Source of the DNA: a bacterium
Lineage (GTDB): Bacteria > Electryoneota > Electryoneia > Electryoneales > Electryoneaceae
Direction of reading: 5' to 3'
Assembly (NCBI GenBank): GCA_020444425.1
Contig: JAHLLB010000015.1
Location: forward strand, 25,985-89,984
DNA: 64,000 bases
The position numbers were made by a program, and so were the translations under genes. Positions within the stretch are counted from its first letter, which is position 1. Each line of letters opens with the position of its first letter. Below the pieces are notes generated by a model. The model was not told where the DNA came from. It did no database searches and saw nothing but the letters and a program-made list of their open reading frames with translations. Of this stretch, positions 9,036 to 17,296 are shown one piece after another.

Positions 9036-9872
9036 ATGATGAAGAAGCTGAGTGTGTTTTCTTTCCTTGTCTTGATGTTGAGTTTGTCAATCATGCCGGT
9101 GTCGTCGTTTGCGGAAACAAATCCGCAGACTGAGACGGCGTGGGCGGGTGAGTATGAATTCCCGGGCAGCAACTGGGCGCTGTATTTCACCAAGATGATC
9201 CATTGCAACCCCGGTTGCGCGAATCTGGATACGTACACGCTTTGGGGTGGACAGAACATTAATGTTGGTACCGTTAAGGTTATTAACCAGCCGTTCGGAA
9301 ACGACATTTTTGTCCAGATCGAAACCATGAACGACTGGGTAATGATCGAGACACATGTTGGCTTTGGCAATGATCTTGAAGACATTCCGCAGAATGGTGG
9401 CGGAAATCCGATTCCGGGGCAGTTCCAGATCAATGAAACTCATGATCCTGGCGTCACGATCGTGACGTACCAGATCCCGGTTCCGGATGGCTACTGCGGT
9501 TTTGAAGGCTACATCGCGACGCATGCCGTCGTTCAGCAGGGTGGCAATGTCCAGTCGCAGCGCGGCGAGCAGATGGATGTCTTTGCGGCGTCCGAGTCGT
9601 TGCCGGCGACGTATGAACTGGCGCAGCCGTACCCGAACCCGTTCAACGCGTCGGCGACGGTCAGCGTGAACCTGCCGGAAGCGGCTCCGTTGACGGTTGA
9701 GGTGTTCAGCGTGACCGGTCAGAAGGTTGCAACGTTGGCCAACGGCGTTGTTGGTGCCGGTCAGCATGAGCTGCACTTCAACGCGACGAACCTCGCCAGT
9801 GGTGTGTACTTCGTGCACGCGATGGTTCCGGGTCATCTGAACGAGATGAAAAAGGTGATGCTGGTTCGCTGA
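9036..9872 (+). CDS. Secreted protein with type IX-style sorting domain (paralogue 2)
   Basis: A 278-residue paralogue of the preceding gene. It has a signal peptide (MKKLSVFSFLVLMLSLSIMPVSSFA), the same ETAWAGEYEFPGSNWALYF opening, and a nearly identical sorting domain (YPNPFNASATVSVNLPEAAPL to KKVMLVR). The middle part diverges much more: most of paralogue 1's extra cysteines are missing, while HCNPGC remains. ATG at 9036 or 9039 is used; AGGAGG at 9025-9030 supports both. A tandem duplication with a conserved export tag and a drifting cargo domain is the simplest reading. Confidence 0.8.
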   Translation: MMKKLSVFSFLVLMLSLSIMPVSSFAETNPQTETAWAGEYEFPGSNWALYFTKMIHCNPGCANLDTYTLWGGQNINVGTVKVINQPFGNDIFVQIETMNDWVMIETHVGFGNDLEDIPQNGGGNPIPGQFQINETHDPGVTIVTYQIPVPDGYCGFEGYIATHAVVQQGGNVQSQRGEQMDVFAASESLPATYELAQPYPNPFNASATVSVNLPEAAPLTVEVFSVTGQKVATLANGVVGAGQHELHFNATNLASGVYFVHAMVPGHLNEMKKVMLVR

Positions 9873-9907
9873 TCCGGCGAAGTTGCACAAACGCAGAAGA
9901 AACAACG

Positions 9908-9940
9908 ATGCCACGGACGAATGATCCGTGGCATTTTCAT
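9908..9940 (+). terminator. Terminator after paralogue 2
   Basis: ATGCCACGGA (9908-9917) pairs perfectly with TCCGTGGCAT (9925-9934), followed by TTTCATT. Confidence 0.75.
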
Positions 9941-9960
9941 TATTGGTACCGATTCTTTTC

Positions 9961-10037
9961 CTCAGTCCCCAGTCTCCAGTCCCCAGTCTACAGTCCTCAG
10001 TCCTCAGTCCTCAGTCCCTAGTCTCTATTCCTCGGTC
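9961..10037. repeat. Heptamer array, CAGTCCN type
   Basis: About ten imperfect 7-base units (CAGTCCC, CAGTCTC, CAGTCTA, CAGTCCT and so on) decay towards the right end. It runs directly into the first copy of the 93-bp element. Confidence 0.85.
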
Positions 10038-10130
10038 GTCAGTGTGTGCCCCGACCAGCTTGCTGGTCGAGATTGTCCACCGGTAGCCAAGTAGCTCAGA
10101 CCCGCGTTGGCAAAGCCAACACGGGCAAGA
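10038..10130. repeat. 93-bp direct repeat, copy 1
   Basis: Identical to 10292-10384 except at two positions (10070 A/G, 10120 C/T). It contains two dyads: CCGACCAGC-TT-GCTGGTCG(A/G), and CCCG-C-GTTGGC-AAA-GCCAAC-A-CGGG. No coding potential. Confidence 0.9.
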
Positions 10131-10163
10131 TGCTGTTTTGACCGGCTGTCCAACTTGAACCCA

Positions 10164-10200
10164 GATCCTTCATCCGATACTGCCGGATTCAGGATGACAC
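10164..10200. repeat. 37-bp dispersed repeat, copy 1
   Basis: Matches 63876-63912 in 36 of 37 bases. At the window end the same stretch forms the right half of a larger hairpin element; here the left half is missing or replaced. Confidence 0.85.
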
Positions 10201-10291
10201 CTTGACTGCGGTGCGCGTTCAGTGATTCATGCCTCGCAGCCCATAGTTCGAAGTCCGTAGACAGCAGTCCGCAGTCCGCAGGCGTCTAGTT

Positions 10292-10384
10292 GTCAGTGTG
10301 TGCCCCGACCAGCTTGCTGGTCGGGATTGTCCACCGGTAGCCAAGTAGCTCAGACCCGCGTTGGCAAAGCCAATACGGGCAAGA
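10292..10384. repeat. 93-bp direct repeat, copy 2
   Basis: Second copy of the element at 10038-10130, with two differences. A related dyad follows at about 10393-10416 (CCGC-GTCAGC-AA-GCTGAC-ACGG) that keeps the outer arms but has a different, still paired, inner stem. Confidence 0.9.
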
Positions 10385-10435
10385 GTCGGTACGTCCGCGT
10401 CAGCAAGCTGACACGGGTACATCATCTTTTGCAGC

Positions 10436-10465
10436 CCACAACCACAACCACAACCACAACCACAG
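10436..10465. repeat. Hexamer array CCACAA
   Basis: Four CCACAA units plus one CCACAG, directly before the CCAGAGC heptamer array. Confidence 0.9.
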
Positions 10466-10466
10466 T

Positions 10467-10557
10467 CCAGAGCCCATAGCCCAGAGCCCAGAGCCCATAG
10501 CCCAGAGCCCAGAGCCCAGAGCCCAGAGCCCATAGCCCAGATCCCATAGCCCAGAGC
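10467..10557. repeat. Heptamer array, 13 units of CCAGAGC/CCATAGC
   Basis: Thirteen consecutive 7-base units: CCAGAGC, CCATAGC and one CCAGATC. It ends 12 bases from the trkH stop codon. Short reading frames across it are artefacts of the repeat. Confidence 0.95.
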
Positions 10558-10569
10558 CCGAATTCCGAT

Positions 10570-12009
10570 CTATCGTTCCCAATAGGTCTTTGTCAGCAGG
10601 ACGAGTACGGTGTACAGTTCGAGTCGGCCGGCGATCATCAGGAAGGAGAGGATCCATTTGGCCAGCACGGGCATGTGGGCGTAGTTCTCCGCCGGGCCGA
10701 CCTCACCCAGGCCCGGGCCGATGTTGCTGAGGCAGGCGATGGTGCCGATCATGGATGTCATGTGGTCGACGCCGAGCAGTGCCAGCGCGAAGGTACCGGT
10801 CGCAAACAGCAGGGCGTAGAGCAGGAAGAACGCCAGCACATTCTGCACGATGTTCGCGCTCAGTACTTTGCGTCCCATCCGGATTTTGTAGATCGTGTTC
10901 GGGTGAATCAGCCGGTGCAGTTCGATCCGTGCCTGTTTGAACAGGATCATCACGCGTACCGCTTTCATCCCGCCGCCGGTAGAGCCCGCCATGCCGCCCA
11001 TCAGCATCAACGCGACCAGCAGAATTTGCGGGAAGTAGTGCCACAATTCGAAGTCAGCGGTGGCGTATCCCGTTGTGGTGCCGATGGAAACAGTCTGGAA
11101 CGCCGCTTCGCGTAATGCCAGCGTGAACGGCAATCCGTCAAGCAGTCGAAAGCCGGTGATGATCAGGGACGCGATCACCATCACACCGAGGAAGAAGCGG
11201 AATTCCACACTCTGCCAGTAGCGTTTAATCTGGCCGCGCATGGCGTAATAGTGCAGGCTGAAGTTGACACCGGCGATGAACATGAACAGCGTGATCACCC
11301 AATCGAAGTAGGCGGACTGGTAGTGTCCGATGGACGCGTTTTTCGTCGAGAAACCGCCGGTCGCCATGGTGCCGAATGCGTGGCAGGCGGAGTCGAACCA
11401 GTCCATCCCGCCGAGCATCAGCAGTCCGATTTCAGCTGCTGTCAGGATGACGTACACCACCCAGAGGATTTCCGCAGTTCCACGGATACGTGGGGTCAGC
11501 TTGTCGGCTGTCGGTCCGGGCGATTCGGCTTTGAACATCTGCATCCCGCCGACGCCGAGGAAGGGGAGAATGGCGATGGAGAAGACGATAATCCCCATGC
11601 CGCCGATCCAGTGGGTGAAGCTGCGCCAGAAGAGGACGCCGTGTGGCAATCCCTCGATCTCGGTCAGGATGGACGCCCCGGTGGTGGTGAAACCGCTGGC
11701 GGACTCAAAAAACGCGTTGGTGATGGATGGAATCGCACCGGTAAAGAGGAACGGCAGCATACCGGCGAGACTGATCGAGAGCCAGCCGAAGGTGACGACG
11801 GCGAACCCTTCGCGGATATCGAGATCGCGATGCTTGCGGTTGAACCAGATGAACGCGAGCCCGGTCAGCGTGGTAACAGCCGCCGCAGCGAATATGCCGA
11901 GCGCGTCGCCATCGCCGTAAATCAATGCCACACCAACCGATAACAGCATCGATGCGGCGACGAAGACGAGGATGAAACCAATGGTTCGTAGCGTGGCGCG
12001 ATAGTTCAT
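10570..12009 (-). CDS. trkH: Potassium uptake channel subunit TrkH
   Basis: A 479-residue integral membrane protein of the TrkH/KtrB family, the potassium-conducting subunit of the Trk system in the inner membrane. Four pore loops are visible, each with its filter glycine: ASGFTTTGASIL, GTMATGGFSTKNAS, SIGTTTGYATAD and CLSNIGPGLGEVG. The conserved RSFTHWIGGMGIIVF helix is present. It is the last gene of a long minus-strand operon and starts 3 bases after trkA, its gating partner. Downstream lies the heptamer repeat region, with no obvious intrinsic terminator. Confidence 0.96.
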   Translation of the reverse strand: MNYRATLRTIGFILVFVAASMLLSVGVALIYGDGDALGIFAAAAVTTLTGLAFIWFNRKHRDLDIREGFAVVTFGWLSISLAGMLPFLFTGAIPSITNAFFESASGFTTTGASILTEIEGLPHGVLFWRSFTHWIGGMGIIVFSIAILPFLGVGGMQMFKAESPGPTADKLTPRIRGTAEILWVVYVILTAAEIGLLMLGGMDWFDSACHAFGTMATGGFSTKNASIGHYQSAYFDWVITLFMFIAGVNFSLHYYAMRGQIKRYWQSVEFRFFLGVMVIASLIITGFRLLDGLPFTLALREAAFQTVSIGTTTGYATADFELWHYFPQILLVALMLMGGMAGSTGGGMKAVRVMILFKQARIELHRLIHPNTIYKIRMGRKVLSANIVQNVLAFFLLYALLFATGTFALALLGVDHMTSMIGTIACLSNIGPGLGEVGPAENYAHMPVLAKWILSFLMIAGRLELYTVLVLLTKTYWER

Positions 12010-12012
12010 CAG

Positions 12013-13359
12013 CTACTCGAACAACTTCATGGCTTTTCGGCTGGCATCCGGCGTACAGAAAAGGACAACACGGTCTCCCACGTAGATCTTGGTGTCGCCG
12101 ACGGGGATGACGCCCTGGCGCTCATGTTCGACCGCCACCACAATTGATCCGGCCGGAAACTTGATGTCCCGAATCTCCTTACCGACAACCTTGGAATCCG
12201 CACTGACCTGGAATTCGAGCGCCTCCGCGTTTACCGCCGCCATGTGGCGCAGCGAGACGATTCGTCCGAAGCGGATGAACTTGAGGATCGCGTTTGAGGT
12301 CAGCAGGCGCGGATTGATCGCGATCTCCAGCCCAATGGTGCGAATAATCGGGGGATAGGCGGCGTTGCTGGTCAACGTGATCGTGCGTGGAACGTCGAGG
12401 TGCCGGGCGAGCAGGCTGGTGACGATGTTGTCTTCGTCATCATCGCTGAGCGCGGCGTAGATGTCCATGTCGATGATGCCTTCACGGCCGAGCAGGTCGA
12501 TGTCGGACATCTCACCGATTACGACTTCCGTTTCGGACAGTTCCGCAGCAGCTTCTTCGCCGCGTTGCGGATCAGTTTCGACGAGTTTGACCTGCAAGTC
12601 CTTGAACTGCTCGAGTTCGGCAGCGACCATGCGTCCGATGGACGTCGCGCCGTAGAGCATGACGCGGTGGCTGGTCTCGACGGTGTGCCCGGCGAGGCGG
12701 AAAACGTCGTTCAGGTGTTCGGTACGGGCGGAGACGTACACGTCGTCGCCGAGCAGAATCCGGTCTTGCCCGCGTGGGATGATGGTTTCACCTTCACGGC
12801 TGATGGCGACGAGACGGAACGGCAGCTTCTCGTGCTGCACGTCGATCTCCATCAGCTGCTTGCCGATCATCGGGGACTCTTCCTTGATCTTTAATCCGAC
12901 GATGGCGATGTGCTGTTCACAGAAGGTGATCATCTCCAGCACCTGCGGGTAGCGCACGAGCCGGACAATCTCTTTCGTCGCCTCATGTTCGGGATGAATC
13001 ACGAGGTCGATGCCGAGATCGGAGGAATCGAGGAACGACTGTTCGGAGGAGAATTCCCGGTTGCGCACGCGGGCGATCTTGGTCTTTACGCCGAACTGTT
13101 TCGCGATCATGCAGGCAAGGATGTTGACCTCATCGACGGTGGTCACCGCGATGATCATGTCCATGTCCTGAATCTTTGCCTCACGCAACGTGGACGGACT
13201 GGTCCCCGCGCCCTCGATCGCGAGGACGTCCAGTTGTTCCTCGATCAGAGCGATGCGGTTGGGATCCTGGTCGACGACGGTGATGTTGTGGTTTTCCCGG
13301 CTCAGCAAGCGTGCGAGATGGGAACCGACTTCACCGGCGCCGATGATCAGGATATTCAT
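12013..13359 (-). CDS. trkA: Trk potassium system regulatory protein TrkA
   Basis: A 448-residue cytoplasmic TrkA with two RCK modules. The first begins MNILIIGAGEVGSHLARLL, a nucleotide-binding Rossmann motif (residues 7-12 GAGEVG), with an acidic TVVDQD strand end. The second begins near residue 233 (MLYGATSIGRMVAAEL). Each is followed by an RCK_C domain (VGKEIRDIKFPAGSIVVAV in the second). TrkA binds NAD(H) or adenine nucleotides and gates TrkH. It lies one base after serS, so the genes are probably coupled. Confidence 0.96.
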   Translation of the reverse strand: MNILIIGAGEVGSHLARLLSRENHNITVVDQDPNRIALIEEQLDVLAIEGAGTSPSTLREAKIQDMDMIIAVTTVDEVNILACMIAKQFGVKTKIARVRNREFSSEQSFLDSSDLGIDLVIHPEHEATKEIVRLVRYPQVLEMITFCEQHIAIVGLKIKEESPMIGKQLMEIDVQHEKLPFRLVAISREGETIIPRGQDRILLGDDVYVSARTEHLNDVFRLAGHTVETSHRVMLYGATSIGRMVAAELEQFKDLQVKLVETDPQRGEEAAAELSETEVVIGEMSDIDLLGREGIIDMDIYAALSDDDEDNIVTSLLARHLDVPRTITLTSNAAYPPIIRTIGLEIAINPRLLTSNAILKFIRFGRIVSLRHMAAVNAEALEFQVSADSKVVGKEIRDIKFPAGSIVVAVEHERQGVIPVGDTKIYVGDRVVLFCTPDASRKAMKLFE

Positions 13360-13360
13360 A

Positions 13361-14641
13361 TCAGACTCCTGAGATCTGGTCGAGACCGCCCATGTAGTTC
13401 TGCAGGGCGGCGGGGATCCGGATCCGGCCTTCCGGTGTCTGATACGATTCCATCACAGCCACCATCAGGCGGCTGGTAGCGAGTCCTGACCCGTTCAACG
13501 TGTGCGGCAGCTCCGGTTTGCCGTGGTCACCGGCACGGTAGCGCAGGTTCATCCGCCGCGCCTGGAAGTCGCGGAAGTTGCTGACGCTGCTGACTTCGAG
13601 CCAGGATTCCGTCCCCGGCGCCCAGACTTCGATATCGAAGCAACGGGCAGCGCCGAAGGACATCTCCCCGCAACACAGGTCGAGCACACGATAGCGCAGT
13701 TTGAGCCGTTCCAGAATTTCGGTCGCATGGCCGAGGATTTCCAGTTGCGTCTGATCAGATGTTTCCGGCTCGACGATCTGGACCAACTCCACCTTGTTGA
13801 ACTGGTGCACGCGCAACAATCCGCGTGTATCTGCGCCGTAGGCTCCGGCCTCACGACGGAAACAGGCGGAAAACGCCGAGTATTTCAGGGGCAGGCTGTC
13901 ACCGTCAATGATTTCGTTGCGGTGCATGTTCGTGATCGGCACCTCGGAGGTGGGGATGAGGAACAGGTCATCCTTTTCGATCAGGTACATGTCCTCTTCC
14001 AGCTTCGGCAGTTGGGAGGTGCCGAACGCGGAATCGCGGTTGACGGCGAATGGGACGTACAGTTCGTTGTATCCATGCTCACCGGTCTGGGTGTCGAGCA
14101 TGAAGTTGATCAATGCTCGTTCCAGGCGTGCGCCCTTGCCGACATAAAGCGGCCAGCCACCACCGGTGATCTTCGCGCCACGGGGCATGTCGAGAATCCC
14201 CAAGCCCTCTGCCAGCGCAAGGTGGTCCTGCAGCTTGAAGTCCGGGGCGGGCTCATCGGGTGTCCATTCCCGCACTTCCAGGTTCTCGTTCTCGGTCAGA
14301 CCTTCGGGTGCGTTCGGATCGGGTTCAGCAGGCCAGCTGGCGAGCAACGTGTCCAGCTCAGCGCGAACAGCGCGTTTCTCGTCATCCAATGCCGCCGCCT
14401 GCTCGCGAAGACTGCGGGCGTGATCCATCTCTTCCTGCGCGTCTCGGCCGGCCTTTTTCGCCATGCCGATCGCCTTGGATGCCTTGTTCAGCTCGGCTTT
14501 GAATTCGTCGCCGCGCTGCGTCATCTGACGCCAGCGTGTGTCGAGTTCGAGTGCTTTTGCGGTGTCGGCGTCAAACCCCTTGCGGGCGATGGCGGTTTTA
14601 ACGTCGTCAGCGTTCTGGCGCAGGCGTTTTATGTCATGCAT
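13361..14641 (-). CDS. serS: Seryl-tRNA synthetase
   Basis: A 426-residue class II synthetase that charges tRNA-Ser. The N-terminal helical arm that grips the long variable arm is at about residues 1-110. The class II motifs follow: motif 2 ACFRREAGAYGADTRGLLRVHQFNKVE and motif 3 LNGSGLATSRLMVAVMESYQ. The start at 14641 (MHDIKRLRQNADDV) fits the family; the frame stays open upstream to 14767 but that part is not SerS-like. It is placed within an operon of polysaccharide and potassium genes. Confidence 0.96.
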   Translation of the reverse strand: MHDIKRLRQNADDVKTAIARKGFDADTAKALELDTRWRQMTQRGDEFKAELNKASKAIGMAKKAGRDAQEEMDHARSLREQAAALDDEKRAVRAELDTLLASWPAEPDPNAPEGLTENENLEVREWTPDEPAPDFKLQDHLALAEGLGILDMPRGAKITGGGWPLYVGKGARLERALINFMLDTQTGEHGYNELYVPFAVNRDSAFGTSQLPKLEEDMYLIEKDDLFLIPTSEVPITNMHRNEIIDGDSLPLKYSAFSACFRREAGAYGADTRGLLRVHQFNKVELVQIVEPETSDQTQLEILGHATEILERLKLRYRVLDLCCGEMSFGAARCFDIEVWAPGTESWLEVSSVSNFRDFQARRMNLRYRAGDHGKPELPHTLNGSGLATSRLMVAVMESYQTPEGRIRIPAALQNYMGGLDQISGV

Positions 14642-14735
14642 CAGTAAATCGTCCTGAATGTTGTGGGGGTTTTGATCCCCATCCGTGAAAACGGCAGCCA
14701 GTGGCTGCCGGGAAGTCGCTGAAGTGTGACAGTCG

Positions 14736-16154
14736 TCAGTGCCCTTTCCCGGCAAGAACGACGGCAAATGTATGCATTAGAATCTTCATATCAAGGCCAA
14801 TCGACAGATTCTCGATATAGAACAGGTCGTATTGGAGTTTCTCGCGCACGTCCGACTCGGTCGCATCGTAGCCCCGCCGAACCTGTGCCCAGCCGGTGAT
14901 GCCGGGTTTAACGTTGTGCCGCCGGTTGTAAAACGGGATTCGTTCAACGAATCTGTCGACGAAGATCCGCCGTTCCGGTCTCGGCCCGACGAGGCTCATG
15001 TCGCCTCTCAGCACGTTCCATGCCTGGGGCAGTTCGTCAATCCGCCATGCGCGCAGCACGCGTCCCAGCGGCGTGATCCGTGGATCGTCGCTGGCCGCCC
15101 AGACTGCCCCGGTCTTTTCTTCCGCATCCTGGTACATACTGCGGAATTTGAATAGCTTGAATTCTTTGCCGCGTAAACCGACCCGGCTTTGTACGAACAG
15201 CGCCGGCCCGGGCGAAGTTACCCGGATGATAGTGCCGATTGCTAATAGCACGGGCAGACCGAGAGTCAGGACCAGCAGCGAAACGAACAGGTCTATGATG
15301 CGTTTCAGCACAACCTGCGACGGACTCATCGGCGCGAGGAACACTTCCAGCAACGGCAACCCGTACAACTCACGGCTCTTCGCCATCCCAACCAGGATTT
15401 GGAAGAAGTCGGGGACGATCATCACCCGCAGGCCGCGCCAGTGCGCGACTTCAATGATTTGTTCAACCTGCTCGCGTTGATCCGGTTCCATCGCGATCAG
15501 GACGTATTCCAGCTCCGGGTGATCGTCGATGAATGGGCCGAGCTTGTCGATCTCGATCGCGGGGACATCATCGGGGGAATCGTTGTCGGGTAGTGTCGCG
15601 ACAGCCTGCACCGCATGGCCGAACTCGGGGGAAACGGTCAACTGTTTCAACAACTTTTGTCCGCGGGGACCGTAACCGGCGATGACGGATCGAAATTGCC
15701 CGATTCGCCTCAGGTACAGTGAGCGAATCCACGTGCGAAACAGGGCATGCGCCGACCCGGACGCGAGAATGACCAGCAGACCATACGTGAGCAGCACGAG
15801 CCGGCTGGTGGTGAACGGATTCTCTGACCAGGTAACGATGAAAATGATTACCAGGCCGATGACGACAGCCTTAATGATCTCGATAAACGCTTCGAAACGG
15901 GAGATGCTGGTTTTACGGCTGTACAGCCCACGCAGAGCGTACACGATCAGCCAATACCCCATCGGCACCAGCGACAGGATCAGGTATTCCCATGAGAGGA
16001 CATTGAAACCCGGCACGAGCGGGTCGTTGAACAGGTCCGTCTCAAACCGGAGCGACCAGGTGAGGAAGAGGGCGACCTGGAACGCGAAGAGGTCCAGGAG
16101 GATCAGAGCCGGCGCACGATGCCGGATGATCCAGTTTAGCGTACGCGATCCCAT
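14736..16154 (-). CDS. Polyprenyl-phosphate sugar-1-phosphate transferase
   Basis: A 472-residue membrane enzyme that starts surface polysaccharide synthesis by transferring a sugar phosphate from a nucleotide sugar to undecaprenyl phosphate. Several N-terminal transmembrane helices (1-150) and a Rossmann-like region (IAGYGPRGQKLLKQL) precede the catalytic domain (from about 280). That domain shows LFKFRSMYQDAE, RITPLGRVLRAWRIDELPQAWNVLRGDMSLVGPRPE and KPGITGWAQV. It belongs to the WbaP/WcaJ class; the sugar is not readable. It overlaps the GT2 gene by 19 bases. Confidence 0.93.
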   Translation of the reverse strand: MGSRTLNWIIRHRAPALILLDLFAFQVALFLTWSLRFETDLFNDPLVPGFNVLSWEYLILSLVPMGYWLIVYALRGLYSRKTSISRFEAFIEIIKAVVIGLVIIFIVTWSENPFTTSRLVLLTYGLLVILASGSAHALFRTWIRSLYLRRIGQFRSVIAGYGPRGQKLLKQLTVSPEFGHAVQAVATLPDNDSPDDVPAIEIDKLGPFIDDHPELEYVLIAMEPDQREQVEQIIEVAHWRGLRVMIVPDFFQILVGMAKSRELYGLPLLEVFLAPMSPSQVVLKRIIDLFVSLLVLTLGLPVLLAIGTIIRVTSPGPALFVQSRVGLRGKEFKLFKFRSMYQDAEEKTGAVWAASDDPRITPLGRVLRAWRIDELPQAWNVLRGDMSLVGPRPERRIFVDRFVERIPFYNRRHNVKPGITGWAQVRRGYDATESDVREKLQYDLFYIENLSIGLDMKILMHTFAVVLAGKGH

Positions 16155-17293
16155 GACGAGAACGATCCGAGCTTGAATCCATCAAGGGTGCCTTGATACG
16201 CCGCGTGCAACATCAGCACCGCGTAGTAGCTGTGGGTGAGGATGGGGACAGACTTGTAGCGGCCCAATCCCCGTCCGAGGATAGCGAGGAATCCCAGTAT
16301 TGTGGTGCTGAAGAAGAAGAAACGCTGCAGGGCGTCGGAACGCCCGAGCAGTAGTTTGAAGGTTGCGGACACGAGCATCGCCAGGAGCATGAACGGCGCG
16401 CCCCAGCGCAGGATTTTGTGGCTGATGGTCAGCCACGCCAGTCTTGGATAGCGGAACGGATTCAGTACCCAGCGGAACTTGATGATACCGGCGACGGACT
16501 GTTGCACGATCCGCATCTTGCGCCGGTGTTCAATCTCAAGGTCCGGTTCCTCGACCTGTTCCCGGCAAATCGCGTTCGGGGCGAACACGGTACGGTAGCC
16601 CTTCACCGCGATCAACATCGGCTGCCAGAAATCTTCGTACACGTCGGGCGGAAGGTCAACAAACAGGCTGCGGCGGACGGCGTAAATCGATCCCATCGCG
16701 CCCAGCGCCCCGCCGGATGCTGACTCGGTCTTCTTGTAGAACAGCTCGATACTGTTCCAGAAGAAGCCTTCCGTCGCGCTGCGTGAATCACCCTTGTCAA
16801 GGTAGATGTGATTCCCGGCGACGCTGCCGACTTTGGGATCCTGGAAGGGTTGTACCAGTTCGCGTAGCGCGTCGTTATCGAACGGCGTATTGGCGTCTGA
16901 GAAAACGAGGATTTCGCCCTTGGCGTGTTCACGGACCGCACGGCGTTGTGCTTCGGTCTTACCGACGTTGCCGTATTCCGCGAGGAACACGCCCTGGTCG
17001 GAGAAGCTGCGCACGACTTTTGGCGTGTCGTCGGTGCAGCCGTTGGCCGCGACAATGACTGAGTACTTGTCTTTCGGGTAGTCGAGGGCGACGCTGTTGG
17101 CAAGCTTGTCGGCGATGACGTCCGCTTCGTTCCGAGCGGCGATGATCATCGTGATGGTCGGCAATTGATCATCGGGCATGTCGCCGTAATAGGGTTCACC
17201 TTTACGACGAGCGCTGACAAGGAGAATCACCGGGAAAAGGATAAACTGGTAGGCCAGCAGTGCAATTGGCATGTAGAACAGCCATGTCAGCAT
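16136..17293 (-). CDS. Family 2 glycosyltransferase, membrane-bound
   Basis: A 385-residue glycosyltransferase. After an N-terminal membrane helix comes a GT-A fold: PTITMIIAARNEADVIADKLANS, then FSDANTPFDNDAL (DxD-like DAN). YEDFWQP and RRKMRIVQQS (in place of QxxRW) follow, then three or four C-terminal helices. This layout resembles processive or membrane-associated enzymes that extend lipid-linked polysaccharide at the inner membrane. The substrate is unknown. It sits between the GT4 gene (3-base gap) and the initiating transferase. Confidence 0.9.
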   Translation of the reverse strand: MLTWLFYMPIALLAYQFILFPVILLVSARRKGEPYYGDMPDDQLPTITMIIAARNEADVIADKLANSVALDYPKDKYSVIVAANGCTDDTPKVVRSFSDQGVFLAEYGNVGKTEAQRRAVREHAKGEILVFSDANTPFDNDALRELVQPFQDPKVGSVAGNHIYLDKGDSRSATEGFFWNSIELFYKKTESASGGALGAMGSIYAVRRSLFVDLPPDVYEDFWQPMLIAVKGYRTVFAPNAICREQVEEPDLEIEHRRKMRIVQQSVAGIIKFRWVLNPFRYPRLAWLTISHKILRWGAPFMLLAMLVSATFKLLLGRSDALQRFFFFSTTILGFLAILGRGLGRYKSVPILTHSYYAVLMLHAAYQGTLDGFKLGSFSSWDRVR

Positions 17294-17296
17294 GGT

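Noticed and set aside
10467..10557. CRISPR array
   Set aside because: Units are 7 bases long with no spacers, and there are no cas genes in the window.
10219..10657. Short coding frames over the heptamer arrays
   Set aside because: The translated G-S-G-L-W repeats are simply the array read in frame; there is no ribosome binding site or family match.
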